Of a DNA stretch of 64,000 nt, positions 63,110 to 64,000 are shown one piece after another. The notes under the pieces are model-generated. The model was given only the letters and a program-made list of their open reading frames with translations. It made no database searches and was not told the origin of the DNA. Every line of letters starts with the position of its first letter. The stretch's first letter is position 1. The position numbers and the translations under genes were made by a program. Origin of the DNA: JBLIKP01 sp047635375 (GTDB taxonomy: Bacteria > Bacteroidota > Bacteroidia > Sphingobacteriales > Sphingobacteriaceae); the NCBI GenBank assembly GCA_047635375.1, contig JBLIKP010000001.1, forward strand, positions 1 through 64,000, written 5' to 3'.

Positions 63110-63751
63110 ATGGGAATGATTTTAAACCGACCAATTCAAGGCGGCGCCCAATTAGGGTTGTGGAGTATTCAAGAAAGGGAGCAATATCTGCAATCAAAGC
63201 TTATTTTAAACGATGCTGAAATGGATTACATAAACTCCATTTCAAACGCTCCACGTAGGCGTGAATGGCTTGCCAGCCGAGTTTTACTGAAGAAACTTTT
63301 AAAAACTACAGAATTTGTCGAGGTTCGTGTCGACCCAGATAGGAGACCTCGGCTGGTTTCTCTTCCCCATAAAATAAGTATTAGCCATACCCATGATTTT
63401 GCTGCGGTTGTAGTGCATGAAGAAAAAGAGGTAGGCGTTGATATTGAAAAAATGGAAGGTAGAATTCTTAGAATTAAAGAAAAATTTATGCATCCTGATG
63501 AATTAAAATTCATTGATGCTAAAAACGAAGAACAACATTTGTACGCTTGTTGGGGTGCTAAGGAGGCTTTATTTAAAGTATGCCCGCTTCCTGGGGTAGA
63601 TTTTAAGTCTCAATTAAATCTAATGCCATTTGACATTAAGGAGGAGGGTGTTATTGATTGTAAAATCTCAAAACCTGGTGCAGAGGGCAATTTTCAGGTT
63701 CATTACCAAGTTTTTGGGGAATGTATGCTTACCTACGTTGTGCACCCTTAA
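63110..63751 (+). CDS. Sfp-type 4'-phosphopantetheinyl transferase
   Basis: The 213-residue protein has the family signature: KISISHTHDFAAVVV near residue 88, VGVDIEKMEGR near 107 with magnesium ligands, and WGAKEALFK near 148. It moves phosphopantetheine from CoA to a carrier-protein serine. In Bacteroidota this type often serves acyl carrier protein of fatty-acid synthesis as well. No carrier-protein or polyketide/peptide synthase gene is nearby. Its end overlaps the converging gene by 4 bases. Confidence 0.9.
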   Translation: MGMILNRPIQGGAQLGLWSIQEREQYLQSKLILNDAEMDYINSISNAPRRREWLASRVLLKKLLKTTEFVEVRVDPDRRPRLVSLPHKISISHTHDFAAVVVHEEKEVGVDIEKMEGRILRIKEKFMHPDELKFIDAKNEEQHLYACWGAKEALFKVCPLPGVDFKSQLNLMPFDIKEEGVIDCKISKPGAEGNFQVHYQVFGECMLTYVVHP

Positions 63752-64000
63752 ATAATTACACTTCCCATTTGCTTGCTTAACTCCATCTTTAATGTATTGA
63801 GTTTCATGTGCACCGTTTGGAATAGGGTAATGTCGTCCAATTTATTCGCTTCCCGAAGCTTGTCTTCATTGTCCTTCATCATCCCCAAAACTTTCTTCAC
63901 TTTTAGATGAACCAAGGCACTCACTATGCTTTTCTCGATTTTTGAATCCATTTCTGGTACAAAAATATCGTGTTTCTCCCAGTTTTCACTAAGCACATAC
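63748..64000 (-). CDS. C-terminal fragment, probably DNA primase DnaG
   Basis: The frame is open from the stop at 63748 to the window edge, so only about the last 83 residues are visible; a GTG at 63996 is not the real start. The fragment is helical (VHLKVKKVLGMMKDN, FQTVHMKLNTLKMELSKQ) and ends GSVII. It resembles the C-terminal helicase-binding helices of Bacteroidota DnaG, but no catalytic part is visible, so the call rests on weak likeness. Confidence 0.45.
   Translation of the reverse strand, partial: YVLSENWEKHDIFVPEMDSKIEKSIVSALVHLKVKKVLGMMKDNEDKLREANKLDDITLFQTVHMKLNTLKMELSKQMGSVII

Noticed and set aside
1..64000. tRNA, rRNA, CRISPR arrays, insertion sequences, prophage
   Set aside because: No cloverleaf-sized gaps, direct-repeat arrays, transposase or integrase genes were seen; all gaps are under 300 bases.

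Overview
The window is a dense, A+T-rich bacterial chromosome segment with no mobile element, CRISPR array or RNA gene that I can see. It looks like Bacteroidota, probably a flavobacterial-type lineage. The reasons are three secreted proteases with type IX secretion (T9SS) C-terminal sorting tails, a TonB-dependent receptor with a carboxypeptidase-regulatory N-terminal domain next to a PorV/PorQ-family protein, a membrane-anchored MutS-like protein, a fused alpha/beta E1 dehydrogenase, and promoters of the Bacteroidota form TTTG-N19/20-TAnnTTTG.

Layout. 1-8.9 kb (minus strand): membrane MutS-like ATPase (cut by the window edge), a Lys/Glu-rich exported protein, E1 2-oxoacid dehydrogenase, lutB, exported M28 peptidase, rpiB, tatC. 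9-15 kb (minus): a lipid and ribosome block, pdxA, yceD-rpmF, plsX-fabH, accB-accC, which links fatty-acid initiation, phospholipid precursors and L32. 15-26.3 kb (plus): rsmA with an overlapping 2-hydroxyacid dehydrogenase; a three-gene envelope module (TonB receptor, a 1232-residue exported protein with a sorting-like tail, PorV/PorQ-like beta-barrel); greA and a HIT hydrolase. 26.3-37.3 kb: ruvC, a flippase-like membrane protein, a membrane glycosyltransferase, a lone OppC-type permease and a GAF-SpoIIE phosphatase, then a polysaccharide export set (O-antigen ligase/polymerase, Wzz-like, Wzx-like, family-1 glycosyltransferase) and rnhB.

37.3-45.9 kb (minus): small membrane protein, lipoprotein amidohydrolase, two paralogous M43 metalloproteases, dicarboxylate/amino-acid symporter, plsY. 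46-55.5 kb (minus): a 1465-residue exported protein of unknown function at the end of a GlmU-like/tpiA/prmA operon, rpmE2, and gcvT-comB. 55.6-64 kb: a third M43 protease, pabB, Nif3-like and zinc-ribbon coiled-coil proteins, an exported TPR-like protein, dcd, a phosphopantetheinyl transferase, and the C-terminal end of what is probably DNA primase.

Most genes are housekeeping. The parts least explained by known biology are the TonB-receptor/sorting-tail/PorV module (16.9-25.3 kb), the 1465-residue exported protein with an internal winged-helix-like segment, the three M43 paralogs with a shared N-terminal cysteine motif, and a regulatory layout in which terminator hairpins and promoters abut or overlap and several -7 boxes lie only 4-7 bases from the start codon. 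No gap between genes exceeds 300 bases.
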